A stretch of DNA of 64,000 nucleotides. Origin: Gottfriedia sp002574545 (GTDB taxonomy: Bacteria; Bacillota; Bacilli; Bacillales; Bacillaceae_G). The position numbers and the translations under genes are program-made. Each line of letters begins with the position of its first letter. The first letter of the stretch is position 1. This document shows, one piece after another, positions 37,339 to 46,657 of the stretch. Below the pieces are notes generated by a model that made no database searches, was not told the origin of the DNA, and saw nothing but the letters and a program-made list of their open reading frames with translations. The DNA is taken from the NCBI GenBank assembly GCA_052180195.1, contig CP197469.1; one strand, written 5' to 3'.

Positions 37339-38753
37339 ATTTTAGTGGAGAATATCAACCAACTGCTCACAATTATACAAAAGTACTTTTTGGTGAGGAT
37401 TATGTTTACCGTGCAGGTACAATCGGTACTGTAGCTGATAAGACAGCATATGGTTACGTAAGAGGTTATGCAAATGATCATAATCTAAATTTACGTGGTG
37501 CTGAATATGATCGATTAGCTATGGGATGTACAGGGGTAAAAAGAACAACTGGACAGCATCCAGGTGGAATTATCGTAGTTCCAGATTATATGGATATTTA
37601 TGATTTTTCACCGATTCAGTTCCCAGCTGATGATGTTAAGTCTGAATGGAAGACGACACATTTTGATTTCCATTCAATCCATGATAATTTATTGAAACTA
37701 GATATACTAGGACACGATGATCCTACTGTTATCCGTATGCTTCAAGACTTAAGTGGTATCGATCCAAAAACGATTCCAACCGACGATCCTGAAGTAATGA
37801 AAATATTTGCTGGACCAGAACCATTAGGTGTTACAGAGGAACAAATAGGCTGTAAGACAGGTACTTATGGAATTCCTGAATTCGGAACAAAATTCGTTCG
37901 TCAAATGTTAGAAGATACGAAGCCGTCAACATTTTCAGAACTAGTTCAAATTTCTGGTTTATCACATGGTACAGATGTATGGCTAGGAAATGCATCTGAA
38001 TTAATAAACAGTGGAACTTGTACACTTTCTGAAGTAATTGGTTGTCGTGACGACATCATGGTTTATTTAATCTATCAAGGATTAGAGCCGTCATTAGCAT
38101 TTAAAATAATGGAATCTGTTCGTAAAGGTAAGGGTGTACCAGCAGAGTGGGAAGAAGAAATGAGAAATAATAATGTACCTGCTTGGTATATTGATTCATG
38201 TAAAAAAATTAAGTACATGTTCCCTAAGGCGCATGCGGCTGCATATGTTTTAATGGCAGTACGTATTGCATATTTCAAAGTACACCATCCAATTCTTTAT
38301 TATGCTGCGTATTTTACAGTACGAGCAGAAGATTTCGATATTGAAGCAATGATTGCTGGCCCAAGTACGATTAAAGCTAAAATTGAAGAAATTGCGATAA
38401 AAGGATTAGATGCATCTGTAAAAGAGCGAAATTTAATGACTGTACTAGAGTTAGCATTGGAAATGTGTGAAAGAGGTTATTCATTTGAAAAAATGGATTT
38501 ATATCGATCGAGTGCAGATGAATTTTTAGTAAATGGGAACAAATTAATTCCACCGTTTAATTCGATTCCTGGATTAGGAACGAATGCAGCTAAAAATATA
38601 GTTGCAGCTAGAGAAGACGGAGAATTCCTTTCGAAAGAAGACTTACAACAAAGAAGTAAAATTTCTAAAACAGTATTGGAGTATTTAGATAAACAAGGCT
38701 GTTTACAAAACTTACCTGATCAAAACCAATTATCACTTTTCGATGGCTTTTAA
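37339..38753 (+). CDS. polC: DNA polymerase III alpha subunit PolC, exon 2 (C-terminal 471 residues)
   Basis: Second exon of polC, starting with the last two bases of the split Asn codon (residue 966) and running to the TAA at 38751-38753. It contains NFSGEYQPTAHNYTKVLFGED, the FDFHSIHDNLLKLDILGHDDPT region with the third catalytic Asp, FPKAHAAAYVLMA and the C-terminal helix-hairpin-helix FNSIPGLGTNAAKNIVAARE. The ATA-TTT-TAG region at the junction offers no own ribosome binding site, so it should be translated only from spliced mRNA. Confidence 0.97.
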
Positions 38754-38757
38754 CAGT

Positions 38758-38785
38758 TTGCAAAACTTGGGAATTATGGTATAGT
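38758..38785 (+). promoter_or_regulatory. SigA-type promoter for rimP-nusA-infB operon
   Basis: TTGCAA at 38758-38763 and TATAGT at 38780-38785, spacing 16 bp, right after the polC stop. Confidence 0.75.
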
Positions 38786-38819
38786 AGATACAGATGTAAT
38801 TTAGCACGGGATTTTTCTT

Positions 38820-38850
38820 GAAGAGCAGGGGCAACCTGCTCTTTCTTATT
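38820..38850 (+). terminator. Leader terminator 1 before rimP
   Basis: AGAGCAGG 38822-38829 pairs with CCTGCTCT 38835-38842, then TTCTTATT. It lies about 30 nt downstream of the predicted transcription start, so it may attenuate the nusA operon as well as end polC read-through. Confidence 0.75.
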
Positions 38851-38884
38851 ACCCTTATGACCCAATTCATCTCTTACGTAGTTA

Positions 38885-38965
38885 GTAACTTGAATTTTAA
38901 GTTACAATAATTGCGTAAATTGGAAATACTAAAGATAATTTCCCTGCTAAATAGCAGGGAATTTT
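38885..38965 (+). promoter_or_regulatory. Two further hairpins in the rimP-nusA leader
   Basis: GTAACTT 38885-38891 with AAGTTAC 38899-38905, and TCCCTGCT 38941-38948 with AGCAGGGA 38953-38960 followed by ATTTT. NusA is reported to control its own operon in B. subtilis through leader termination; these hairpins are candidates for the same role. Confidence 0.5.
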
Positions 38966-38996
38966 CATCTTGTAATGTTTGGAAGGAGGATACTTC

Positions 38997-39470
38997 TTGA
39001 GTAAGAAGGTCACAGAGGTTGTATCAGAATTAGCGCAACCAATAATTGAACAACTAGGATTAGAGTTAGTTGATGTCGAATACGTAAAAGAAGGAAAAGA
39101 CTGGTTCCTTCGAGTATTTATAGATAGTGAGTCTGGAATTGATTTGGAGCAATGTGCTGCAGTAAGTGAAAGACTAAGTGAAGTCTTAGATGAAAAAGAT
39201 CCAATTGAAAACCTATATTTCTTAGATGTTTCATCACCAGGTGCTGAGCGTCCTTTAAAGAAAGAACAAGATTTTATAAAAGCAATTGGAAAACAAGTTT
39301 TCATTAAAACTTATGAACCAATCCTTGACGAAAAGAAATTTGAAGGGAAATTAATTTCCTATACTTCTGAGGAAGTTCAGTTAGAGTTAACAATTAAAAC
39401 AAGAAAAAAAATGATTACAATTCCAACACCAAAAATCGCAAGTGCAAGACTTGCTGTTACGTTTTTTTAA
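38997..39470 (+). CDS. rimP: Ribosome maturation factor RimP
   Basis: A 157-residue 30S assembly factor (YlxS family, usual length 156). The N-terminal domain (LELVDVEYVKEGKDWFLRVFID) and the VSSPGAERPLKK motif are intact, followed by an SH3-like C-terminal domain. The TTG at 38997 is placed after GGAAGGAGG; the in-frame ATG at 38979 lies on that site. It opens the rimP-nusA-ylxR-ylxQ-infB operon. Confidence 0.95.
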   Translation: MSKKVTEVVSELAQPIIEQLGLELVDVEYVKEGKDWFLRVFIDSESGIDLEQCAAVSERLSEVLDEKDPIENLYFLDVSSPGAERPLKKEQDFIKAIGKQVFIKTYEPILDEKKFEGKLISYTSEEVQLELTIKTRKKMITIPTPKIASARLAVTFF

Positions 39471-39487
39471 GTAGGGGGTACTTTTTA

Positions 39488-40612
39488 ATGAGTTCGGAGT
39501 TATTAACAGCATTAGAAATAATTGAAAGAGAAAAAGGAATTAGTAAAGATGTAGTAATTGAAGCAATTGAAGCAGCTTTAATTTCAGCATATAAACGTAA
39601 TTTCAATCAAGCACAAAATGTTCGAGTTGATTTTAACCTACATAACGGGTCAATTCGTGTTTTTGCAAGAAAAGAAGTAGTAAGTAATGTGTTTGATACA
39701 CGTTTAGAAATTACAGTGGAAGAAGCACAACAACACAATCCAAACTTTATGGTAGGAGATATCATTGAATTAGAAGTAACACCTAAAGACTTTGGACGAG
39801 TTGCTGCAACGACTGCTAAACAAGTAGTAACACAAAGAGTGCGTGAAGCTGAACGCGGTGTAATTTATTCAGAATATATTGACCGCCAAGAAGATATGAT
39901 GACAGGTACAGTTCAACGTATCGATTCACGTGCAATTTATGTTAACTTAGGTAAAATTGAAGCAGTACTACCTGTAACTGAACAAATTCCAACTGAGAAA
40001 TACAGAATCCATGATCGTATTAAAGTATTTGTAACAAAAGTTGAAAAAACTTCAAAAGGTCCACAAATTTTTGTATCACGTACTCACCCGGGATTATTAA
40101 AGCGTTTATTTGAAACAGAAGTACCTGAAATTTATGATGGTGTTGTAGAAATTCGTTCTGTAGCACGTGAAGCAGGTGACCGTTCTAAGATTTCAGTATA
40201 TACAAGCAATCCTGATTTAGATCCAGTTGGTGCTTGTGTAGGTCAAAAAGGTCAACGTGTACAATCAATTGTTAATGAATTAAAAGGTGAAAAAATTGAT
40301 ATTGTAAGATGGTCTTCAGATCCAGTTGAATTTGTTGCAAATGCATTAAGCCCATCTCAAGTTATTAGAGTTTTAGTAAATGAAGAAGAAAAAGCGACTA
40401 CAGTAGTAGTTCCAGATCACCAGTTATCTCTTGCAATTGGAAAAAGAGGTCAAAATGCTAGATTAGCTGCGCGTTTAACTGGTTGGAAAATTGATATTAA
40501 ATCACAGTCGGATGCAGATAAAATTGGTATTGACTATACATCAAACACCCAAGAAGTAAGTGTATCTAATGATGATTTCGATGCTTACGCTGACGACTTT
40601 AATGAGGAGTGA
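39488..40612 (+). CDS. nusA: Transcription termination/antitermination factor NusA
   Basis: A 374-residue RNA polymerase-binding factor that promotes pausing and termination. N-terminal polymerase-binding domain, S1 domain (MTGTVQRIDSRAIYVNLG, about 138-200) and two KH domains (VGACVGQKGQRVQSI and LAIGKRGQNARLAARL) are seen. The C-terminal acidic repeats of E. coli are absent, as in other Firmicutes. AGGGGG precedes the ATG. Confidence 0.98.
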   Translation: MSSELLTALEIIEREKGISKDVVIEAIEAALISAYKRNFNQAQNVRVDFNLHNGSIRVFARKEVVSNVFDTRLEITVEEAQQHNPNFMVGDIIELEVTPKDFGRVAATTAKQVVTQRVREAERGVIYSEYIDRQEDMMTGTVQRIDSRAIYVNLGKIEAVLPVTEQIPTEKYRIHDRIKVFVTKVEKTSKGPQIFVSRTHPGLLKRLFETEVPEIYDGVVEIRSVAREAGDRSKISVYTSNPDLDPVGACVGQKGQRVQSIVNELKGEKIDIVRWSSDPVEFVANALSPSQVIRVLVNEEEKATTVVVPDHQLSLAIGKRGQNARLAARLTGWKIDIKSQSDADKIGIDYTSNTQEVSVSNDDFDAYADDFNEE

Positions 40613-40620
40613 GTAAACTC

Positions 40621-40890
40621 ATGAATCGAAAAATTCCTTTACGTAAGTGTGTAGTAACACAAGAAATGAAACCAAAAAAAGAATTAATTAGAATTGTTCG
40701 TTCTAAAGAAGGAGAAGTATCCATTGATCCAAGTGGTAAAAAATCAGGTCGTGGAGCTTATTTAACAAAATCTGTTGACGTTGTAAAACAAGCGCAACAA
40801 AAAAATACTTTAGAACAGCAATTAAACGCTAAAATTGATGCAAGTTTATATGAAGAACTTTTAGCGTATATTGAAAAGGAACAAGCATGA
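40621..40890 (+). CDS. ylxR: YlxR (RnpM) family RNA-binding protein
   Basis: An 89-residue protein with the YlxR core: IPLRKCVVTQEMKPKKELIRIVR and PSGKKSGRGAYL. The family has recently been linked to RNase P RNA binding in Bacillus. The ATG at 40621 is about 8 bp after GGAGTGAG; a GTG at 40609 overlapping the nusA stop would add four residues. It overlaps ylxQ by 4 bp. Confidence 0.92.
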   Translation: MNRKIPLRKCVVTQEMKPKKELIRIVRSKEGEVSIDPSGKKSGRGAYLTKSVDVVKQAQQKNTLEQQLNAKIDASLYEELLAYIEKEQA

Positions 40891-41186
40891 CAAATAAAGG
40901 ACTGTCTTTATTAGGACTTGCGACTAGAGCTCGTAAAGTGGTTTCAGGCGAAGAGTTAGTTGTAAAAGAAGTTCAACAAAAAAGAGCAAAACTTGTTATT
41001 TTGTCAAAGGATGCTTCCGATTTAACTGCGAAGAAAATAAAAGACAAGACAACTTTTTACAATACTCCACTTTGTTATGTTGAAAATCGTTTTGAATTAG
41101 GGCAGGCAATTGGGAAAGACGCTCGAGTGGTCGTTGCAATTACTGATCAAGGATTTGCAACAAAACTTCAGACATTATTAAATTAA
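40887..41186 (+). CDS. rplGA: L7Ae-family ribosomal-like protein YlxQ (RplGA)
   Basis: A 99-residue L7Ae/L30e fold protein that binds kink-turn RNA. LLGLATRARKVVSGEELV is typical of the family. It starts by ATGA overlap with ylxR and is followed by infB after 23 bp. Its cellular role is not well defined. Confidence 0.93.
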   Translation: MTNKGLSLLGLATRARKVVSGEELVVKEVQQKRAKLVILSKDASDLTAKKIKDKTTFYNTPLCYVENRFELGQAIGKDARVVVAITDQGFATKLQTLLN

Positions 41187-41209
41187 TGGACTAATCTGGG
41201 GGTGAACGT

Positions 41210-43393
41210 ATGACGAAAATTAGAATTTATGAGTATGCTAAAAAGCAAAATGTTTCAAGTAAGGAAATTATTGAAAGACTCAAGGATTTAAAAATCGAAG
41301 TAAAGAATCATATGGCCACAATTGCAGAGGATATTGTTGAAAAATTAAATAAAAGTTTTCAACCAAAGTCTGTAGAGATCAAACAACCCCAAAAAGCCGT
41401 GTCCAAATCTTCTTTTAAGGTAATTCCTGCATTCAATGTTGAAGCTAGTGAAGAGCTTGATTATGAAGTAGACTATAAATTAGAAGAAGAAAAAGTAAAA
41501 TCAAAAAAGAACAGTAATAAAAAGAAAAAGACTGATAGCCAAAAGCAAAGCAGTCAAAATGAAGATCGACAAACGACAGGGATAAAGAAAGGCAATCAAA
41601 ATATGAATCATAAAAATAACTCAACCGAGAACACCTCAAATAAAATAATATTCTCAGGTTCATTAAAAGTATCTGAGCTTGCAAAAAAATTAGGTAAAGA
41701 ACCATCAGAATTAATTAAAAAATTATTTATGCTAGGCATTATGGCAACAATTAACCAAGACCTTGATAAAGACACAATCGAATTATTAGCAAGTGACTAC
41801 GGAGTAGAAGTTGAAGAGGAAGTTATTGTTGATGAAACAGATTTCGAAAGCTTTATTGATGAAGAAGCTGACGATGAAGCTAGTCTACAAGAACGTCCAC
41901 CAGTTGTAACAATTATGGGTCACGTTGACCATGGTAAAACTACTTTACTTGACTATATTCGTAAATCAAAAGTTACTGCGGGAGAAGCAGGTGGAATTAC
42001 ACAACATATCGGTGCTTACCAAGTAGAAATCGAAGGGAAGAAAATTACGTTCCTAGATACACCTGGTCACGCAGCATTTACTACAATGCGTGCACGTGGG
42101 GCACAAGTAACAGATATTACAATTATCGTTGTAGCAGCTGATGACGGTGTTATGCCTCAAACAGTAGAAGCAATCAATCACGCAAAAGCTGCAGAGGTAC
42201 CTATTATTATCGCTGTGAATAAAATGGATAAAGAATCTGCAAACCCAGATCGTGTAATGCAGGAATTAACTGAACACGGTATTGTATCTGAAGCATGGGG
42301 TGGAGACACAATCTTTGTTCCTATTTCAGCATTAAATGGTGATGGTGTTGATCAGTTACTTGAAATGATTCTTTTAGTTAGTGAAGTAGAAGAATATAAA
42401 GCTAACCCAACACGTAAAGCACTAGGTACTGTAATTGAAGCTGAATTAGATAAAGGTAAAGGTGCAGTTGCAACTTTATTAGTTCAAAATGGTACATTAA
42501 AAGTTGGAGATCCAATTGTAGTTGGTACTTCATTTGGTCGTGTACGTGCAATGGTAAATGACTTAGGTCGTCGAATTAAAGAAGCTGGTCCATCTACTCC
42601 AGTTGAAATTACTGGTTTAAATGAAGTGCCTCAAGCTGGTGACCGTTTTATGGTATTTGCCGATGAGAAACGCGCACGTCAAGTTGGTGAAGCTCGTGCT
42701 TCAAAAGCAGTTCTTCAACAACGTAACGAAAGTTCAAAATTATCTCTTGAAGATTTATTTGCTCAAATTCAAGAAGGTAATGTAAAAGAAATTAACATAA
42801 TTGTAAAAGCAGACGTTCAAGGTTCTGTTGAAGCGATGGCTGCTTCATTACAAAAAATTGAAGTAGAAGGCGTAAAAGTTAAAATCATTCACACAGGCGC
42901 TGGTGCAATTACTGAGTCTGATGTCATTTTAGCTTCTGCATCTAATGCGATTATTATCGGTTTCAACGTACGTCCTGATGTAAATGCAAAACGTACAGCT
43001 GATTTAGAAAATGTAGATATTCGTTTACACCGAATTATTTACAAAGCAATCGAAGAAATTGAATCTGCGATGAAAGGTATGTTAGACCCTGAGTTTGAAG
43101 AAAAAGTCATCGGTCAAGCAGAAGTTCGTCAAGTATTTAAAGTATCAAAAGTTGGTACAATTGCTGGATGTTACGTAACAGATGGAAAAATCACTCGTGA
43201 CAGCGGTGTACGTTTAATTCGTGACGGAATCGTTGTATTCGAAGGTCAATTAGACACACTAAAACGTTTCAAAGATGACGTTAAAGAAGTAGCAACAAAC
43301 TACGAATGTGGTATCACAATCGAGAAATACAATGACATTAAAGAAGGCGACGTAATCGAAGCCTACGTAATGGAAGAAATTAAACGTAAATAA
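41210..43393 (+). CDS. infB: Translation initiation factor IF-2
   Basis: A 727-residue GTPase that places fMet-tRNA on the 30S subunit. N-terminal IF2_N repeats flank a lysine-, asparagine- and glutamine-rich linker (about 90-145). The G domain has GHVDHGKTT, DTPGHAAF and NKMDK (from about residue 235). The C-terminal fMet-tRNA-binding domain follows. GGGGGTG precedes the ATG. Codon use shifts to that of a highly expressed gene in the G domain. Confidence 0.98.
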   Translation: MTKIRIYEYAKKQNVSSKEIIERLKDLKIEVKNHMATIAEDIVEKLNKSFQPKSVEIKQPQKAVSKSSFKVIPAFNVEASEELDYEVDYKLEEEKVKSKKNSNKKKKTDSQKQSSQNEDRQTTGIKKGNQNMNHKNNSTENTSNKIIFSGSLKVSELAKKLGKEPSELIKKLFMLGIMATINQDLDKDTIELLASDYGVEVEEEVIVDETDFESFIDEEADDEASLQERPPVVTIMGHVDHGKTTLLDYIRKSKVTAGEAGGITQHIGAYQVEIEGKKITFLDTPGHAAFTTMRARGAQVTDITIIVVAADDGVMPQTVEAINHAKAAEVPIIIAVNKMDKESANPDRVMQELTEHGIVSEAWGGDTIFVPISALNGDGVDQLLEMILLVSEVEEYKANPTRKALGTVIEAELDKGKGAVATLLVQNGTLKVGDPIVVGTSFGRVRAMVNDLGRRIKEAGPSTPVEITGLNEVPQAGDRFMVFADEKRARQVGEARASKAVLQQRNESSKLSLEDLFAQIQEGNVKEINIIVKADVQGSVEAMAASLQKIEVEGVKVKIIHTGAGAITESDVILASASNAIIIGFNVRPDVNAKRTADLENVDIRLHRIIYKAIEEIESAMKGMLDPEFEEKVIGQAEVRQVFKVSKVGTIAGCYVTDGKITRDSGVRLIRDGIVVFEGQLDTLKRFKDDVKEVATNYECGITIEKYNDIKEGDVIEAYVMEEIKRK

Positions 43394-43397
43394 TAAC

Positions 43398-43520
43398 GAA
43401 AAGTGGAAGGCTTTCGCTAAGCCCCGACAAGCATAAGAACAAAAGCAGAAAAGGTTGGTTTTTAACCTTTACTGCTATTGGGCTTATGACCTCAAGGGGA
43501 AAGTCGCTAAAAGCTAGACA
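43398..43520. repeat. Structured intergenic repeat after infB
   Basis: Begins GAAAAGTGGAAGG and ends CTAGACA. Inside, AGCAGAAAAGGTT pairs with AACCTTTACTGCT and CATAAG with CTTATG, giving a long hairpin; a GCCCC/GGGG pair may close it. The same outer frame (GAAAAGTGGA ... CTAGACA) occurs after pnp. It stands where ylxP lies in B. subtilis. Confidence 0.65.
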
Positions 43521-43681
43521 ACATATTATTTTCATTTAGAAGATGATTTAGAACTGGAAATAAATAATGGACTTAACATCAATTGAATAAGTTCAGCATA
43601 ATAAATAATTATTTATACAATTAGTTAAACTAATCGTATGAAAGCACGAATTGTTTTGCTTTGTAAGATAGAGGTGAAAGT

Positions 43682-44029
43682 ATGAAAGTAAGAGCACATC
43701 GTGTTGGGGAACAAATGAAGAAAGAACTTGGTGAAATTATTGGTAGAAAAATTAAAGACCCAAGAATCGGCTTCGTCACAGTTACCGATGTTCAAGTAAC
43801 TGGTGATCTTCAACAAGCTAAAGTCTATATTTCAGTATTAGGTGACGATGAACAACGTCAAAATACATTAATTGGATTAGCGAAAGCAAAAGGATTTATC
43901 CGTTCTGAGATTGGTCAACGTATTCGTTTACGTAAGACACCAGAATTAATTTTTGAATTTGATGAATCAGTCGATTATGGTAATCGAATTGAAACATTGC
44001 TAACTCAAATTAATAAAGAAAATAACTGA
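43682..44029 (+). CDS. rbfA: Ribosome-binding factor A
   Basis: A 115-residue KH-like protein (usual length 117) that helps mature the 16S rRNA 5' end and is important in the cold. RVGEQMKKELGEII and DPRIGFVTVTDVQVTGDLQQAKVYIS are the family blocks. GAGGTGAAAG precedes the ATG. ylxP, normally between infB and rbfA, is absent. Confidence 0.97.
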   Translation: MKVRAHRVGEQMKKELGEIIGRKIKDPRIGFVTVTDVQVTGDLQQAKVYISVLGDDEQRQNTLIGLAKAKGFIRSEIGQRIRLRKTPELIFEFDESVDYGNRIETLLTQINKENN

Positions 44030-44034
44030 TAATG

Positions 44035-44070
44035 AATGGATAGGCGAGTGATTCGTCTATCCATTTTTCA
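44035..44070 (+). terminator. Hairpin between rbfA and truB
   Basis: AATGGATAG 44035-44043 pairs with CTATCCATT 44057-44065, extended by GCGA/TCGT, followed by TTTC. The T tract is short, so it may be a partial terminator inside the operon. Confidence 0.7.
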
Positions 44071-44101
44071 TCAGGATAAAAAGAAAACAATAGGTGATAA
44101 A

Positions 44102-45013
44102 ATGAATGGTGTAATTGCACTGAATAAACCAGCAGGTCTTACCTCTCATGATTGTGTCTTTAAAATAAGAAAGATTTTAAAGACGAAAAAAGTCGGTCAT
44201 ACAGGAACTCTTGATCCAGAAGTAACGGGTGTCTTGCCGATTTGTGTAGGTGAAGCTACAAAGTTAATTCCATATTTAACCGATGATCGAAAAAAATATA
44301 TTGGTGAAATTACTTTAGGGTTTTCTACAACAACAGAGGATGCTCATGGTGAAATAATTGATCAAAAGAAGGTAGATCGAGTTATTACTCGTGAAGAAAT
44401 TTTAAACGTCTTACATCAATTAACAGGAGAAATCAGACAAATTCCTCCTATGTATTCTGCTGTTAAAGTAAATGGCAAAAAGCTATATGAATACGCAAGG
44501 GCTGGAATTGAAGTTGAACGTCCAACTAGAACGGTTACGATATTTGAAATTATTTTACTTGATGATCGAGAAGTATTCGAAGGAGAGACAATTTCGTTTA
44601 AATTTGAAGTTTTCTGTAGTAAAGGTACATATATTAGAACGCTAGCTGTTCAAATTGGGGAACTATTAGGGTTTCCTGCTCATATGTCTTATTTAACTAG
44701 AACAAAAGCAGGTGCATTTACGATTGATGATTGTGTTACATTTGCAGAATTAGAAGAAAATGCTAATGAGTTAACGTTAGATCGTGTAATGTTATCGATG
44801 GAGCAAGCTCTTAATGAGTATCCACGTCTAACTGTAAATGCCATTGAAGAGGCTAGAGTATTTAACGGAGGATTTTTCTCGAATACGATGAACTGTAAAG
44901 AAGGAGAATATATAGCAGTTTACAACGAAAGTAATAAAATTATTGCAATGTACACTCCAAATCCTAAAAATAATAAAGTTATTAAACCGACTAGAGTATT
45001 TCATAACCAATAG
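44102..45013 (+). CDS. truB: tRNA pseudouridine(55) synthase TruB
   Basis: A 303-residue enzyme that isomerises U55 in the tRNA T loop. The catalytic Asp lies in HTGTLDPEVTGVLPICVG. MNGVIALNKPAGLTSHD is the usual N-terminus, so I chose the ATG at 44102 behind ATAGGTGAT; the frame is open further upstream but overlaps the hairpin after rbfA. Confidence 0.97.
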   Translation: MNGVIALNKPAGLTSHDCVFKIRKILKTKKVGHTGTLDPEVTGVLPICVGEATKLIPYLTDDRKKYIGEITLGFSTTTEDAHGEIIDQKKVDRVITREEILNVLHQLTGEIRQIPPMYSAVKVNGKKLYEYARAGIEVERPTRTVTIFEIILLDDREVFEGETISFKFEVFCSKGTYIRTLAVQIGELLGFPAHMSYLTRTKAGAFTIDDCVTFAELEENANELTLDRVMLSMEQALNEYPRLTVNAIEEARVFNGGFFSNTMNCKEGEYIAVYNESNKIIAMYTPNPKNNKVIKPTRVFHNQ

Positions 45014-45085
45014 AAAAAACTATATAAATTTTAATCATTGTTCTATAATGGGAAAAGAGACTTGATTATAGAAAAGGTGATAAAT

Positions 45086-46027
45086 ATGACAAAAATAATA
45101 AAAATCACCCATCCTCATTCAATAAAAAAAGAAGATTGTAAAGAAACGGTCTTAGCACTTGGCTTTTTTGATGGAGTACATAAAGGACATCAACAAGTCA
45201 TAAAAACTGCCAAAGAAATTGCAGATGAAAAAGGATTATTATTATCAGTGATGACATTTGATCCACATCCTTCTGCAATTCTCGGAAATCGTGATGATGC
45301 AATTTCCTATTTGACACCTTTGGAGCTAAAAGTGAAGTGGATGGAGAAACTTTGTGTAGACCAATTATTTGTAGTTGAATTTTCTGAGGAATTTGCTACT
45401 TTACTTCCACAAGAATTTGTCGATCAATACATTATTTCTTTAAATGCAAAGCATGTTGTTGCTGGGTTTGATTTTTCATTTGGAAAATATGGTAAAGGGA
45501 ATATGGAATCATTACCATTTCATTCTAGAGGTGAATTTACTCAATCAACAGTTTCAAAATTCGTTTTAGACGGTGAGAAAGTAAGTTCAACACGAATTAG
45601 AGAAGCGATAAAAGCTGGTGAAATGGAAACAGCTACTCGCTTACTAGGCAGACAATATCAAATTAAAGGGATTGTTGTAGATGGAGACAAACGTGGTCGA
45701 ACGATTGGTTTTCCTACAGCTAATATCTCTGTTTCCATTCCATATGCATTACCTTCAGTAGGTGTATATGCTGTAAAATGTATTGTTAACGGTGAATTAT
45801 ATGAAGGTATGTGTAATATAGGATACAAACCAACTTTCTATCATGAGTTCCAAAAACAAACAATTGAAGTAAATATTTTTGATTTTAATGAAGATATATA
45901 TGGAAAAGAAGTTGAAATTTTTTGGTATGCAAGAATACGTGATGAAAAGAAATTTAATGGTATAAATGAGTTAATCGATCAATTACAAAAAGATCGTGAA
46001 ACAGTAAAAAATTATTTTCGAGAATAA
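45086..46027 (+). CDS. ribF: Bifunctional riboflavin kinase/FAD synthetase
   Basis: A 313-residue enzyme (called RibC in Bacillus) that makes FMN and then FAD. The adenylyltransferase half has ALGFFDGVHKGHQ and SSTRIREAIKAGEM; the kinase half has DKRGRTIGFPTANI and GVYAV. ATG at 45086 follows AAAAGGTG. In B. subtilis its FMN product feeds the rib riboswitch. Confidence 0.97.
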   Translation: MTKIIKITHPHSIKKEDCKETVLALGFFDGVHKGHQQVIKTAKEIADEKGLLLSVMTFDPHPSAILGNRDDAISYLTPLELKVKWMEKLCVDQLFVVEFSEEFATLLPQEFVDQYIISLNAKHVVAGFDFSFGKYGKGNMESLPFHSRGEFTQSTVSKFVLDGEKVSSTRIREAIKAGEMETATRLLGRQYQIKGIVVDGDKRGRTIGFPTANISVSIPYALPSVGVYAVKCIVNGELYEGMCNIGYKPTFYHEFQKQTIEVNIFDFNEDIYGKEVEIFWYARIRDEKKFNGINELIDQLQKDRETVKNYFRE

Positions 46028-46041
46028 CTAATTTAGAATAC

Positions 46042-46071
46042 TTGCTTTTATAATTAAAACAATGTTATATT
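46042..46071 (+). promoter_or_regulatory. Promoter for rpsO
   Basis: TTGCTT at 46042-46047 and TATATT at 46066-46071, spacing 18 bp. Confidence 0.6.
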
Positions 46072-46079
46072 ATTAAAGT

Positions 46080-46150
46080 ACTTGAAAAACCGTTGCTTGG
46101 CAAATCGATTCACCGACGACTGCTAGGTGATAGGTGTTCAACAATAATAT
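46080..46150 (+). ncRNA. Putative S15 (rpsO) leader RNA
   Basis: The short untranslated leader has a GC-richer segment able to fold (TCACC around 46110 with GGTGA around 46126). S15 is known to control rpsO through leader structures in several bacteria. No specific motif match could be tested. Confidence 0.4.
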
Positions 46151-46166
46151 TATGAGGTGAAAAAAC

Positions 46167-46436
46167 ATGGCATTAACTCAAGAACGTAAAAACGAAATTA
46201 TCAGCACTTACAAAACTCATGCGAACGATACTGGTTCTCCAGAAGTTCAAATCGCAGTTTTAACTGAAAACATTAACTCTTTAAATGAGCACTTACGTAC
46301 TCACAAAAAAGATCACCACTCTCGTCGTGGTTTATTAAAAATGGTTGGTAAGCGTCGTAACTTACTTAACTACTTACGTAACAAAGACATTACTCGTTAC
46401 CGTGATTTAATTAACAAATTAGGTTTACGTCGTTAA
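46167..46436 (+). CDS. rpsO: 30S ribosomal protein S15
   Basis: The 89-residue S15 protein (usual length 89), an early 16S rRNA binder. TGSPEVQIAVLTENI, LRTHKKDHHSRRGLL and VGKRRNLLNYL are conserved. GAGGTG precedes the ATG. rpsO is followed by a terminator and pnp, as in most bacteria. Confidence 0.99.
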   Translation: MALTQERKNEIISTYKTHANDTGSPEVQIAVLTENINSLNEHLRTHKKDHHSRRGLLKMVGKRRNLLNYLRNKDITRYRDLINKLGLRR

Positions 46437-46460
46437 TTTGAGTATTAATTTGATACTTTA

Positions 46461-46492
46461 AGAAAAAGCGGGATTCTTCCCGCTTTTTCTTA
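46461..46492 (+). terminator. Terminator after rpsO
   Basis: Perfect 12-bp stem AGAAAAAGCGGG 46461-46472 with CCCGCTTTTTCT 46479-46490. Confidence 0.92.
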
Positions 46493-46657
46493 TACATATC
46501 GTTTTAAAATTGAATTCTAAATTTATAAATATTTATTCTCATTTTTCTCGTTAGTTGATTTCTTTACTAAACATAGGAGATAATAGAGAATATACGATTT
46601 TTTTACATAATTAGTTTAGACTTTGAATTGTAAATTAGAGAGGGGTATTTATACCAT

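Noticed and set aside
31769..38753. polC as a pseudogene broken by an insertion
   Set aside because: Removing a segment with exact group II ends restores a full-length, fully conserved PolC, and both exons are free of other lesions. An essential gene would not survive as a pseudogene unless another copy exists.
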